This document shows positions 55,516 through 64,000 of a DNA stretch of 64,000 nt, piece by piece. Location of the stretch: positions 4,231,845 through 4,295,844 of the forward strand of contig JAOSKU010000001.1 of the NCBI GenBank assembly GCA_027493445.1, given 5' to 3'. The first letter of the stretch is position 1. Each line of letters starts with the position of its first letter. Both the position numbers and the translations under genes were made by a program. This stretch comes from Thermoleophilia bacterium (GTDB lineage Bacteria; Actinomycetota; Thermoleophilia; RBG-16-64-13). The notes under the pieces were generated by a model. That model saw only the letters and a program-made list of their open reading frames with translations. It was not told where the DNA came from and made no database searches.

Positions 55516-57578
55516 CCGGCGAGCCACCGCCAGGCTGGCCGTAGCGGCCAGGAGCAGGAGGGCTATCTGCAGCACCTTGATCGTGGAGGCGTCCAGAAGC
55601 GCGGCGCCCATGCTCCCCCCGGGGTGCCCTCCGGGGATGTCGAGGGGAGAACGGAGACCCAGCAGGTCGGCTGTCACCCACCAGACAGACTTGCCCTCCC
55701 CCAGCATGTGCAACAGGTTGTGGGCTGCGTGCGCGCCCAGGTCGAGAGGGATGAGGGCGTAGCCGAAGAAGGCGAAGGCCCGCCGGTCTCCGCGAGCGGC
55801 GAGAAACAGCAGAAGTAGGGGAAGGAGAAAGGCCGCTGCGTAGATGAGAGAGACGAGGGGCCCTCGACTCAGGCCGGTGATCTCTCCCAAACGGCGTTCC
55901 AAGACGCCGCTGATCTCCAGCATGCCCAGGTTCTGGACGGCTACCACGCCCACCAGCACGGCGGCCAGGCCCGCCACCGCGACTTGAGGTCGCCGGATCT
56001 GAGCGAGCTCGCGCAAGGGATCCCGCACGCGCAAGGCCAGCGATTGACGTTCGCAGCTGCGCAGGCAGGTCAGACAGAGGTTGCACTCGCGATTGGCGGC
56101 TAGACTGCGCGGGCGCTCCAGCATGGGGCAGCCGTCCGCCGCCGTCTCCGCGGCTTCGGTCCGCAGGCAGGCCGCACGGGAGCAGCCCATGCAGTCAGCC
56201 GAACGGGGGCGAAGCTCCAGCACGGAAGCCATGCTGTAGTTCCCGGCCAGCGCACCGAAGAAGCAAAGGCGGCGGCAGAAGGTGCGTCGCCGGAAGAGGG
56301 CCGAGACGGTGAGGGCCGCTCCGGTCAGCAGAAGCAGGGCGGTCAGTGTGAGGCGCACCGAGCTCACCAGGCCGACGGAGCGGTCGAACCATGTGATGGC
56401 GAGAAAGGTTCCCTCGATGATCCAGATCCCACCTACCACGAGCCACCGCGGGGCCGGCTTCCGACCTAGCCCGGGAAGCTTCTGGACCATGTCGCCCAAG
56501 GTGGCGACCGGGCACACGGCGCACCAGGAGCGGGCGGAGAAGAAGAGCAGGAACGGCACCAGGGGCCACCAGAGGATCCACAGATATACGGAGCCCAGAT
56601 TGCGGTGAGAGAGGGACGAACCGACCGCCAGGGCGGCGAGCATCAACAGGAAGATGGCCAGCACCGCCACCCGCGCACCCTCGGGGTAAACTCGCCCCCT
56701 CACGGCTGCGTTCAGCCAGGGCCAGCGCAGCAGCAGTTCGTTGCGCCGCCCGCGGCCGACACCACGCAGAGTGAGGAGCACCAGGCCGCCGCCGGCGAGG
56801 AGCAGTATCGCGAGCCCCGTGCGCGGGGGCGCGTTACCGATGCGGGTGATGCGCTCCGGGTAGGTGACCACGCGCGCCTGCCGCAGGGCGGGCCGGTACC
56901 AGGCGTCCCAGACGGCGAACTCCTGCTCGTTGGCGCTCATCAGGTTCCCGGCCTGCAGCCAGCTGACGTCCCGGGCTCCGTGGGTGACGTAGGCCATCCA
57001 CTTCTTCATGAGGATCTGTAGGGTGGCGTCCCAGAGGAAGAGGTCGTGGGAGCCCTCGTAGAACTCGTCCAGGTAGCTCGGGGAGCTCTCCAGGGTGTAC
57101 TGGAGAACTGGGCCAAGTCGTCGGGAGTGGCGCGGAAGCCCGCGTCCCACGCCGCCCGGGCGGCGAGCACGCGTTCCGTGGCGGTGTCGAAGAGATGGAG
57201 GAGCTCGCCCCACTCGTAGAAGCTGCGCGGATCGCCGGCCGCAGCGGCCTGGCGCCGGGTGAACGTCAGGTAGCCCTCGATCACGGCCCGCGGGTAGGGA
57301 GTTCCGTCGATGGTCAGGGCCACGTCCACAGGCGCGAGGTCGAGCACCGGGAAGGAGCCGGTTGCGCCGGGCGAAACCGAATCCGCAACGACGGGGTTTG
57401 TAGGCGTGGTTCCGGCCGTTGCCGGTTGGGCGAGCTGAAAGGCGCCGATCCAGGCGAAGGCGGCCAGCAGCAGGGCGACCAGGAACCGGCGGGCGTTGTC
57501 CCCTCCAGTGGCCCGTCTCGTCCGGGCTCTCCTGGAGCGGACTGAACCCGATCGATGTTCCTCCAAGCGGGTCTCCAT
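55402..57578 (-). CDS. Membrane polyferredoxin (NapH/NosR-like), frame broken near 57108
   Basis: N-terminal part (57578 down) has a helix and periplasmic helical domain (VDVALTIDGTPYPRAVIEGY). After FRATPDDLAQ the frame shifts (one base lost near 57108; VLQYTLESSPSYLDEF restores continuity). The remainder has about six helices and Cys motifs CAVCPVATL, CMGCSRAACLRT and CNLCLTCLRSC, for two [4Fe-4S] clusters near the membrane, as in NosR/NapH/RdxA electron carriers. Joined length ~725 aa. Suggests electron transfer from quinol to a periplasmic or metal-linked partner. Confidence 0.75.
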
Positions 57579-57794
57579 CCATTCTTTGTAAGATCGTTCT
57601 CAATATTATCGCGCAAATCAGCCGGTTCGCTAAGATACCTCTTACCCCCATATCCTATCTTGACGTGAGCTTCACAGAGGCTTGGGAGCACCTTCACAAA
57701 ACCCTGGAAGACTGGTGCCGGTAGCCAAGACGCGGGTCGTCGACGGTTCGGCGGAAGAGGGCGACGACCCACCCGAAAGAGAGGACAGGACACG

Positions 57795-58103
57795 ATGGCG
57801 GAACGTGCGATCGAGATCGAGGGCTTCGACGAAGCGACCCAACGACCGGTGCGGATCCAGCTGACCTTGTTGACCCACGAAGAAGAAAGGCAAGCGGAAC
57901 GGGTAACGATACCTGCCGGTTTTGCGGCACCCCGGGGCTTCATCCCGGAGTCGATCCGTCAGGAGATGCTCGCCCTCCGCAACATCGGGCTCACGAGCTG
58001 CCAGGCCCAGGCCCTCCGGGACGGAGGTGCCCGGGCGCGCTCCCTGGGCATCGACGGGGACTTCTCCGCCCCGCGTGGGTTCTTGCCCGGCACACTGGAC
58101 TAA
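57795..58103 (+). CDS. Conserved-looking 102-residue protein with repeated APRGF(I/L)P
   Basis: 102 aa soluble. Contains AAPRGFIPESI near the middle and SAPRGFLPGTL at the end, spaced about 47 residues apart. No family recognised. Good spacing with a downstream hairpin. Possibly ligand-binding; the repeated motif may be functional. Candidate new small protein. Confidence 0.55.
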   Translation: MAERAIEIEGFDEATQRPVRIQLTLLTHEEERQAERVTIPAGFAAPRGFIPESIRQEMLALRNIGLTSCQAQALRDGGARARSLGIDGDFSAPRGFLPGTLD

Positions 58104-58156
58104 CGCTTACTCGCCGTCCGGGTCCCCGAGCCCGGATGGCACACTCCCCCTCGCGC

Positions 58157-58190
58157 CAGGGGCGGGGCGGCAACTGCCGCCCCGCCCCTG
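58157..58190 (+). terminator. Terminator-like hairpin
   Basis: CAGGGGCGGGGCGGC, loop AACT, GCCGCCCCGCCCCTG: a perfect 15-base stem, 53 bases after the 57795 gene. No T-tract. Confidence 0.55.
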
Positions 58191-58309
58191 ACTACGCCTG
58201 GGGCAGGGGGCACCCGAAAGTCTTTACTCACGCTTCATGCGCGGATGCGATACTAAGACATGTGATCAGGAACATGCTACCGGTCGACCGCAGAGGAGGC
58301 TTGCGCGCG

Positions 58310-58624
58310 ATGGGTGGAATGATGGGCGGGTCCTTCGGTGGACTCGATGGACTTGGAGGTTCTCTCATGGGTTTCGGGCTGATGGGGATCGTTCCCCTGG
58401 CGGTCGTGGGTCTTATCGTGTGGCTGATCGTCGAGGCTACGCGCGGCAATCGAAGGCCCGACACCCCGGCGTACATGAACTACCCGGTGCAGCCGCCCGC
58501 TGCCTTCTCGCAGCCGGCGACCCCTCCGGCAGCCGGCGCTCTGGCGCTGCTCGACGATCGCTACGCGCGCGGGGAGATCGACCGCGACGAATACCTGGAA
58601 CGGAGGCGGGACCTCCAGAGCTGA
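58310..58624 (+). CDS. SHOCT-domain membrane protein
   Basis: 104 aa. Gly/Met-rich start MGGMMGGSFGGLDGLGGSL, helix FGLMGIVPLAVVGLIVWLIV, and a C-terminal SHOCT domain LLDDRYARGEIDRDEYLERR. GAGGAGG lies 11 bases before ATG 58310. SHOCT proteins oligomerise near membranes. Relative of the 61541 gene, and its Met motif is like the neighbouring Met-rich protein. Confidence 0.7.
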   Translation: MGGMMGGSFGGLDGLGGSLMGFGLMGIVPLAVVGLIVWLIVEATRGNRRPDTPAYMNYPVQPPAAFSQPATPPAAGALALLDDRYARGEIDRDEYLERRRDLQS

Positions 58625-58644
58625 ACGGATGGCGCGGCCATTCC

Positions 58645-58679
58645 GGGGTCGGCGGCTCGGCGAGCCGCCGACCCCTTTT
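58645..58679 (+). terminator. Intrinsic terminator
   Basis: GGGGTCGGCGGCTC, loop GGC, GAGCCGCCGACCCC, then TTTT: a perfect 14-base stem with T-run. Ends the SHOCT gene. Confidence 0.85.
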
Positions 58680-58728
58680 CCATTGTGCTGCTCCTTCGGG
58701 CCGGAGGCCCGTCTATTCACTCACCGAG

Positions 58729-59846
58729 CTAGTGGCGGCCGTCGGCGCCCGCTCCGGGTCCGGCCGCCGGGAGCGTGAACGACACGAGTGTTCCTTCTCC
58801 GGGCGTGCTGGCCGCCTTGATGTCTCCCCCATGCGCCGCACGAGGCTGCGGGCCACGGCCAGCCCGATGCCCGTACCGCCCCCGGCGGTGGAGCGGGACT
58901 TGTCCACCCGGTAGAAACGCTCGAAGATGTGCGGAAGGTCCTCGGCGGGGATACCGATGCCGGTGTCGGTCACAGTGAAGCGCACCTCGCCAGGCAGCCT
59001 CTCGGTGGACACGACCACCGCCCCCGGCTCCGGGGTGTACTTGCGGGCGTTCTCCATGAGGTTCAAGAGAACCTGCACCAGGTTGTCTTCGTCGGCGAGC
59101 ACATCACCCGTGCCGGAGCCCGGCCGGAACTCGAGGGTGACGTCCGTGTCGTCGAACTGGGGGCGGATCCGCTCGACGGCGCTACGGGCCACCAGGTCGG
59201 CGGAGACGGGGCGCGTTTCGAGCGGTTCCACTGCCGCTTCCACTCGAGAGAGGCGCTCGATGTCGGCCACCAGGCGGGTGAGTCGTCCGGCCTCGCGGTG
59301 CACCAGCTGGTAGGTTTCCGGCTCGGCGGGCACCACCTCGTCCATGAGCCCCTCCATGTACCCCTGAATGTTGCTGAGGGGAGTGCGGAGCTCGTGGGAG
59401 ATGGTCGCCAGGAGCTCCCGGCGCGTGTGCTCCGTTTCCTCCAGACCCTCGGCCATCCGATTGAAGCTCTCGACGAACGCTCCGATCTCGTCGCTGCCGG
59501 CGTAGTCCACCCGCTCCTGGTAGTGACCCTCGGCGATGCGCCGGGCGCTCTGGGCCAGGTGGGCCGCCGCGTCGGTGAGGCGGCCGGAGATCACATAGGA
59601 AGCTCCGACCGCCACCAGAACACCGGTGAGGCTGCCTATCAGCAGGGCTTCGGTCAACCCTCGGGCCACGGCTTGTTCGATGTCGGTCATATTGCCCATC
59701 ATGCCGTCCATCATGCCGTCCATCATGCCACCCATGTGGGCGCTGACGGCCCGGATAGCGATGCTCCGCACCGAGAGCGCCAGAACGAGGATGGTGGCGC
59801 CCAGCGGCAGAAGATACGTGAGAAAGAGCCGCCAGCGCAGCCTCAC
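58729..59846 (-). CDS. Sensor histidine kinase with Met-rich periplasmic loop, frame broken near 58833
   Basis: Two helices flank a short loop HMGGMMDGMMDGMMGNM, a likely Cu+ or soft-metal sensor. Then HAMP-like SGRLTDAAAHLAQSAR, HisKA ATISHELRTPLSN, N box LLNLMENARKYTPEPG, DTGIGIP, FERFYRVDK, and GTGIGLAVARSLVRRMG. After that the frame shifts (C5 on plus strand where C6 would give GGDIKAASTPGEGTLVSFTLP), and the corrected stop is at 58729. Start 59846 overlaps the regulator stop. Confidence 0.83.
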
Positions 59847-60601
59847 TGCGGCAAGGCCCCCCCGGCTGATGCTTCCGGCCCGGCGGCGCTCTCCACGGGC
59901 TTGTCCCGCGGCTGGAACTTGTAGCCCACGCCGCGGACGGTCCGGATGTAGCTGGGCTCCGAAGGATCGTCGCCGATCTTCTTACGTAGGTTGGCGATGT
60001 GGACGTCGACCACCCGGGAGTCGCCCAGGTAGTCGTACCCCCAGACCCGTTCGAGGAGCTGCTCGCGAGAGTAGACCCAGCCGGGGTGCTCGGCCAGGGC
60101 CCGCAGGAGGTCGAATTCGATCGCGGTCAGCTCCGCAGGCTGCCCGGAGACCTTCACCTCCCGGCACAAGGGATCGATGGTGAGATCCCCTGCGACGATG
60201 GGCTTCTGTCCCTGCTCTTCCCCCAGGCCCGCCCGTCGCAGGATGGCCGAGACCCGAGCGACCAGGATCTTGGGGCTGAAGGGCTTGGTCAGGTAATCGT
60301 CGGCCCCCGCCTGGAAGCCCCGCAGCTGATCCTCCTCCTCGCCCCGGGCAGTCAGCATGAGGATGGGGATCTCGCGGGTGGCCGTCAGCCGCTTGGCCAC
60401 CTGGAGCCCGCTCATGCCGGGAAGCATGAGGTCGAGGACCACGAGGTCGGGCGAGCCGGCTTCGGCTTCGCGTACCGCCGCGTGGCCGTCGGCGGCCACC
60501 AGCACCTCGTAGCCTTCACGTTCCAGGTACGCGGCCACCAAGCGGCGCACGTTCTCGTCATCGTCCACTACGAGGATGCGTATGGGTTTCTGTTCACTCA
60601 T
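59843..60601 (-). CDS. OmpR/PhoB-family response regulator
   Basis: 252 aa. Receiver with VVDDDENVR, VVLDLMLPGMSGL and TKPFSPK, winged helix LTAIEFDLLRALAE, VWGYDYLGDSRVVDVHI, RGVGYKFQP. Overlaps the Met-loop kinase start. Likely controls the divergent Met-rich protein gene (60770) and other metal genes. Confidence 0.9.
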   Translation of the reverse strand: MSEQKPIRILVVDDDENVRRLVAAYLEREGYEVLVAADGHAAVREAEAGSPDLVVLDLMLPGMSGLQVAKRLTATREIPILMLTARGEEEDQLRGFQAGADDYLTKPFSPKILVARVSAILRRAGLGEEQGQKPIVAGDLTIDPLCREVKVSGQPAELTAIEFDLLRALAEHPGWVYSREQLLERVWGYDYLGDSRVVDVHIANLRKKIGDDPSEPSYIRTVRGVGYKFQPRDKPVESAAGPEASAGGALPQ

Positions 60602-60769
60602 CACACGCTAGATTCTACCGGAGGACCTGGCTACCCTGCTAATGGGGGGATCATCTTGACGATTCCTTTGCATTCATTTGGCATAATCGAAGTACTTGCC
60701 CGTGATACTGGCTGTGCAATGACATACGCCGGCCAACATCCAGAGGTCGGAGACTATGAAGGAGGAGAC

Positions 60770-61309
60770 ATGCTGAAGATCTTTCGAGGTGAGTCAACCA
60801 CCAGGCTTGCGCAGGGTGTGGCCGGGATTGGCCTCGTGGCGCTCGGCCTGTTCGGGCTCTCGGCGCTCGCCGGCGCCGGGCCTGATGTCATCGACAGTGC
60901 CGCTGCCCGTACGAGTGCACCGGTGGTGCTGACCGGTCAGGAGAACACCCCTAGCACCGGCAGCGAGAGCACGGTGCAGGACGGCGACTTCCAGGATCGT
61001 GTGAAAGACATGATCCAGGAACACATGGGCCTCACCGGCGAGGAAGCGGACCGCTGGGCGAACGAGATGGCCGAGCACATGACCGCCGTGCACGGTGAGG
61101 ACGCCGGCGATATGCTCGATTGGTGCAGCCAGGCCTGGGATGGTGACGGCACTACCACCGGCGGCATGATGGGTGGCGGCACCACCGGCGGCATGATGGG
61201 CGGCAGCGGCGGTGGCATGATGGGCGGCAGCGGCGGTGGCATGATGGGCGGTAGCGGCGGCGGCATGATGGGCGGTAGCGGCGGCGGCATGATGGGTCTC
61301 GGTCTCTAG
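60770..61309 (+). CDS. Secreted Met-rich repeat protein
   Basis: 179 aa. Signal helix VAGIGLVALGLFGLSALAGAG, QEHMGLTGEEADR block with HMTAVHGEDAGDMLDWC, then a tail of GGMMGGSGG repeats, at least five near-identical 21-base units ending GGMMGLGL. Met-rich extracytoplasmic tails bind Cu+. ATG 60770, GAAGGAGG 3-7 bases upstream. Divergent from the regulator. Paralogue at 33746. Confidence 0.8.
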   Translation: MLKIFRGESTTRLAQGVAGIGLVALGLFGLSALAGAGPDVIDSAAARTSAPVVLTGQENTPSTGSESTVQDGDFQDRVKDMIQEHMGLTGEEADRWANEMAEHMTAVHGEDAGDMLDWCSQAWDGDGTTTGGMMGGGTTGGMMGGSGGGMMGGSGGGMMGGSGGGMMGGSGGGMMGLGL

Positions 61310-61380
61310 CGTCATTCCTGCCCGTACCTCGCGCCCGAGCAGTACCTGCCTCGAAGCCTTCTCGAGGACGAAGCAAGCGG

Positions 61381-61413
61381 CGAGCGCCTCACCGGTAATC
61401 CGTGAGGCGCTCG
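61381..61413 (+). terminator. Hairpin after the Met-rich gene
   Basis: CGAGCGCCTCAC, 9-base loop, GTGAGGCGCTCG: a perfect 12-base stem about 70 bases after the stop. No T-run. Confidence 0.5.
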
Positions 61414-61540
61414 TTCGTGACACGACCATGGCGCCTTCCTGCGGGCGCCGCATTCCCTGGCGGAGTCGATCAGCAGGTGAGGCTCTCATCTCCGCCACGG
61501 TCAGGCCCAGTGCTCGATTGCGAAGGAGCGTGATGCCCTG

Positions 61541-61798
61541 ATGGGTTGGGATGGAGGCGCCGGCTGGGGTTTGGCGCAGGGGCTGCTGGCATTTGTGTTC
61601 ATCGCGGCGATCGTGGCGGGGATCGTATTGGTCCTTCGCGCGGCGCTCGGCGGCCGCGCGGGCGCCGCTTCCGAGAAGCAACCCAACCATGGGGCTTCCA
61701 CGCGATCCGAGGCCCTGCGCCTCCTCGAGGACCGCTACGCACGCGGAGAGATCGATCGGGACGAGTTCCTGACCCGCAAGGGCGACCTGCAGTCCTGA
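61541..61798 (+). CDS. Small SHOCT-domain membrane protein
   Basis: 85 aa. Gly/Trp start, helix GLLAFVFIAAIVAGIVLVLRA and a C-terminal SHOCT LLEDRYARGEIDRDEFLTRK. GAAGGAG about 12 bases before ATG 61541. Relative of the 58310 gene. Confidence 0.65.
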   Translation: MGWDGGAGWGLAQGLLAFVFIAAIVAGIVLVLRAALGGRAGAASEKQPNHGASTRSEALRLLEDRYARGEIDRDEFLTRKGDLQS

Positions 61799-61831
61799 TC
61801 GTGGATCGCGGGCAGCGGGGCTGCCAGGCTC

Positions 61832-61998
61832 TCAGCCCTTGGCCGAGCCCAAAGGCAGCTCCAGTCTCAGGCTCTGGAGCGGCTGGCGGTAGCGATCGTC
61901 CGACACCCGGGCGACAACGGGGAAACCGGTGTTCTCGTAAAGGTGAGCCGACCGTGCCAGGTCGGCCACTATCCACGGGTAGACGCGCAGGGATTCCA
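61832..61998 (-). pseudogene. C-terminal fragment of an unknown gene
   Basis: Open reading from a TAG to TGA on the minus strand gives about 55 residues: VYPWIVADLARSAHLYENTG and FPVVARVSDDRYRQPLQSLR. LYENTGFPVVARV looks like the end of an acetyltransferase-type protein. No start; just upstream of the IS5-like element. Confidence 0.35.
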
Positions 61999-62120
61999 GC
62001 CACTAGCCGGCCCGGTGGGCGAGGCGACCGGGCCGGCGACGGCGCCAGCGTGATCCTGCCGTCCCGGGCGCGACCTCTCCAACGTGAGACAAGTCTCATG
62101 TCATTCTCACGGCGGCTTAA

Positions 62121-63550
62121 CAGGCTGCTGAAAAAGTCCCCCGCCTAGCCCTCCGATTGCCTCAACTTCCTATCTTTTTGCGCCCCTTTTTGGTAGTGTT
62201 TACCCTGCAAACTGGCATAAAGCGAGGGGGTTGGGATGCGGGGAGAAGAGGCAAGGCAGCCGTCGTTTGTATTCTTGGGTCCCTTGGAGGAGCGCATCCC
62301 CAAAGATCACCCCTTGCGGGCCATCCGCAAGATGACCGATAAGGCGCTTTGCGGTCTCTCCCCCCTCTTTGACAAGATCTACTGTGAAGCCGGCCGCCCC
62401 TCCATCCCGCCCGAGTACCTTCTGCGAGCCCTGCTTATTCAGGTGCTCTACGCCATCCCTTCGGAGCGCAAGCTCTGCGAACACCTCGAGTATCACCTGC
62501 TCTTTCGCTGGTTTGTGGGCCTCGATCTAAACGAGCCCGTCTGGCATCCCACCACCTTCACCCAAAACCGGGAGCGCCTGCTTGAGGGCGAGGTGGCCGA
62601 GGCCTTCTTCCTGGAGGTGAGGAAGCAGGCCCAGGCGGGGAAACTCCTTTCCCGGGAGCACTTCAGCCTGGACGGCACCTTGGTGGAAGCGGCGGCCTCC
62701 CTCAAGAGCTTCCGGCCCAAACAGGAATTGGCCGAGGGCCAGGAGGGCGGCCGGGGGCCAGGCAAAGATGACCCGGGTGCAGGGGAGGACCCGAGCCCCG
62801 CCGAGCCAGTCTCGGAAAGCGCAGGCCGCGACCGCAACCCGAGTGTGGATTTCCACGGCGAGCGGCGCCGGAATGACACCCACGCTTCCACCACCGATCC
62901 GGAAGCTCTTCTTGCCAAACACTCTCCCGGAGAAGCGGCCCGGCTCGCTTATGCCGGCCATCTCCTCACCGAGAACCGCCACGGTCTCATCGTCCAGGCC
63001 GATCTCTCCCGGGCCACCGGTACCGCCGAGCGGGAGATGGGTCTTGAGCTGGTGAAGGAGGAGCGCAAAAAGACCAAGGGCCGGTTCACTGTCGCAGCCG
63101 ACAAGAACTACGACACCAAGGACTTCGTGGGCGAACTACGGACTAACGTTGTTACCCCGCATGTGGCTCGCAAAGAGAAGTACTCGGCCATCGATGGCCG
63201 CACGACACGGTGGGAGGGATACGCCCTCAGCCAGAAGAAGCGCACGCGGGTGGAGGAGGCCTTCGGCTGGATGAAGCCAGTCGGCCTGCTTCACAAGCTC
63301 CGGCACCGCGGGCGGGCCAAGGCCCGATGGATCTTCCAGTTCACGGCCGCCGCCTACAACCTGGTGAGAATGAGATCGCTGCTTCCGGAGTGCATCGCCA
63401 GATAGGGAAAAAGGGGCGGGGAATCGGCCTCTCCAGGGGGCATAATCCCGGTCTTCGCCCGGGCAATCCGAGAACCGACCGTTCGTGGGTCAAGCAGCCG
63501 AGCAACGGAGCACATCGGAGGGGCTCCAACCGGGGTATTTCAGCGGCCTG
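62121..63550 (+). mobile_element. IS5-family-like insertion sequence flanked by TTAA
   Basis: Inverted ends CAGGCTGCTGAAAAAGTC and CAGGCCGCTGAAATACCC (reversed right end), with TTAA on both outer flanks (62117-62120, 63551-63554). Consistent with a 4-base YTAR target duplication of IS5-type elements. One transposase gene. Confidence 0.82.
62236..63405 (+). CDS. DDE transposase, IS5/IS1182-like
   Basis: 389 aa. N-terminal InsH-like region (PSIPPEYLLRALLIQVLY), then Asp in HFSLDGTLVEAAAS, Asp in AADKNYDTKDF, and Glu in RVEEAFGWMKPVG, the DDE triad. DFHGERRRNDTHASTTDPEA is typical. Complete. Start ATG 62236. Family between IS5 and IS1182 by eye. Confidence 0.9.
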   Translation: MRGEEARQPSFVFLGPLEERIPKDHPLRAIRKMTDKALCGLSPLFDKIYCEAGRPSIPPEYLLRALLIQVLYAIPSERKLCEHLEYHLLFRWFVGLDLNEPVWHPTTFTQNRERLLEGEVAEAFFLEVRKQAQAGKLLSREHFSLDGTLVEAAASLKSFRPKQELAEGQEGGRGPGKDDPGAGEDPSPAEPVSESAGRDRNPSVDFHGERRRNDTHASTTDPEALLAKHSPGEAARLAYAGHLLTENRHGLIVQADLSRATGTAEREMGLELVKEERKKTKGRFTVAADKNYDTKDFVGELRTNVVTPHVARKEKYSAIDGRTTRWEGYALSQKKRTRVEEAFGWMKPVGLLHKLRHRGRAKARWIFQFTAAAYNLVRMRSLLPECIAR

Positions 63551-63585
63551 TTAATGGTGCCGGCCGACATCCTCTGTGTACTTCG

Positions 63586-63639
63586 CTCGTTTCAGAATGA
63601 GACCCGGCCGTGGCGGCCAAGGCTTCGTCTTGAAACGAG
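63586..63639. repeat. Dispersed repeat R1, copy b
   Basis: CTCGTTTCA (63586-63594) and TGAAACGAG (63631-63639) around GCGGCCAAGGCTTCGTC. A short form of R1 directly after the IS5-like element. Confidence 0.6.
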
Positions 63640-63669
63640 GTATTGGGCCCCGAGCAGGAGGTGTCCGAG

Positions 63670-63921
63670 ATGAAGACCATCTTGTTCGCGCAACATCTCG
63701 ACTGGTGGCGGCCCAGCCAACCGGCGTGCTCTCTCGATGGAGTCCGGCGGCCCCGAGAGTGGCCGGCGCCTTCTCCGTGCGAGTCGGAGCTGAGGAGCCA
63801 CCAGGAGGGCATCGCCCTGAGCGCCCTGATCCGGGAGGTTCTCGCGGAAGGTCAAGGCGGTCCGGAGGAAGGGCGGCTCATCCCCGGACTGTCCGCGGTA
63901 CGGTCGAGGCCGGCTGTCTGA
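63670..63921 (+). CDS. Hypothetical small protein
   Basis: 83 aa starting MKTILFAQHLDWWRPSQPAC with AGGAGG 7 bases upstream. Composition is Arg/Pro/Glu rich with no clear domain; the end LIREVLAEGQGGPEEGR looks helical. May be chance coding, but the ribosome site is good. Confidence 0.4.
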   Translation: MKTILFAQHLDWWRPSQPACSLDGVRRPREWPAPSPCESELRSHQEGIALSALIREVLAEGQGGPEEGRLIPGLSAVRSRPAV

Positions 63922-63982
63922 GTCCTCCTCTCGCGGGCATGCCCTTCCGACGGTATGGACCGGAAACGGCTATCATGCGGGC

Positions 63983-64000
63983 ATGAAGTTTCCACCCGGC
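63983..64000 (+). CDS. Possible gene start at window edge (partial)
   Basis: ATG 63983 (MKFPPG) with TATCAT 13 bases upstream. Continues beyond the window, so unverified. Confidence 0.25.

Noticed and set aside
60650..60690. TTGACG ... CATAAT promoter upstream of the Met-rich gene
   Set aside because: The spacer is 20 bases, too long to call confidently.
61150..61310. Tandem GGCGGCATGATGGGC units taken for a CRISPR array
   Set aside because: The repeats are contiguous and code for Gly/Met; no spacers.

Overview
This is a GC-rich bacterial window, dense with short-spaced and stop/start-overlapping genes. A PspA-PspAA-HtpX-PspAB block, a VanW-domain protein, a TreT-like glycosyltransferase, a LAxTG-type sortase and T-rich actinobacterial-style lipoprotein linkers suggest an Actinomycetota lineage. 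A Ni-dependent CO dehydrogenase, cytochrome b proteins and polyferredoxin-type redox genes point to a facultative or anaerobic lifestyle with quinone-based electron transfer. Taxonomy is inferred; no rRNA or tRNA gene was seen.

Layout. 1-5.75 kb (minus): a b6-like cytochrome b, a mini-lipoprotein, a GltD-like flavo/iron-sulfur oxidoreductase, and a response regulator / sensor kinase / HExxH membrane protein operon. 5.8-11.8 kb (plus): cysteine synthase, a sulfonate/nitrate-type ABC transporter and an orphan anaerobic CO dehydrogenase (CooS). 12-22.7 kb (plus): a metal/thiol block with a YHS-domain protein, an exported protein, CcdA-like and Lgt-like membrane proteins, small membrane proteins, a methyltransferase, a Cu+-ATPase with CsoR-like operators, and a two-permease FtsX/ABC transporter whose ATPase ends in a YHS domain. 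22.7-24.3 kb (minus): a truncated surface-protein copy and a TetR regulator. 24.4-32 kb (plus): a Liv/Urt-type ABC transporter with an amidohydrolase and an M20 peptidase.

32-40.7 kb is a rearranged accessory zone. It holds a duplicated half of the ABC-YHS gene, a decayed TnpB element, a Met-rich secreted protein, a putative HhH plus nuclease-like protein, a truncated sortase, a surface protein, a full cytochrome b, an intact sortase and an ICMT-like methyltransferase. 40.7-45.2 kb (plus): the PspA envelope-stress operon and a VanW protein. 45.4-50.3 kb (minus): TreT-like glycosyltransferase with a YHS tail, an FAD reductase and a methyltransferase split by an IS256 element. 50.4-61.8 kb: cupredoxin plus second Cu-ATPase, a hybrid kinase, a NapH/NosR-like membrane polyferredoxin, SHOCT-domain proteins, a Met-rich-loop sensor kinase with its regulator, and a second Met-rich secreted protein. 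62.1-63.55 kb: an IS5-like element.

Common threads. Copper or soft-metal handling recurs: two CopA ATPases, a cupredoxin, Met-rich proteins and sensor, YHS domains, and at least four GGGGGTA-type operators. Several otherwise intact genes carry single-base indels, mostly in homopolymers (near 9550, 27480, 27700, 37298, 38005, 46343, 57108 and 58833). These look more like sequencing or assembly error than biology, and I join the frames in those entries. Related palindromic repeats (R1, R2, and an IS5-like MITE) lie at gene ends and duplication breakpoints.
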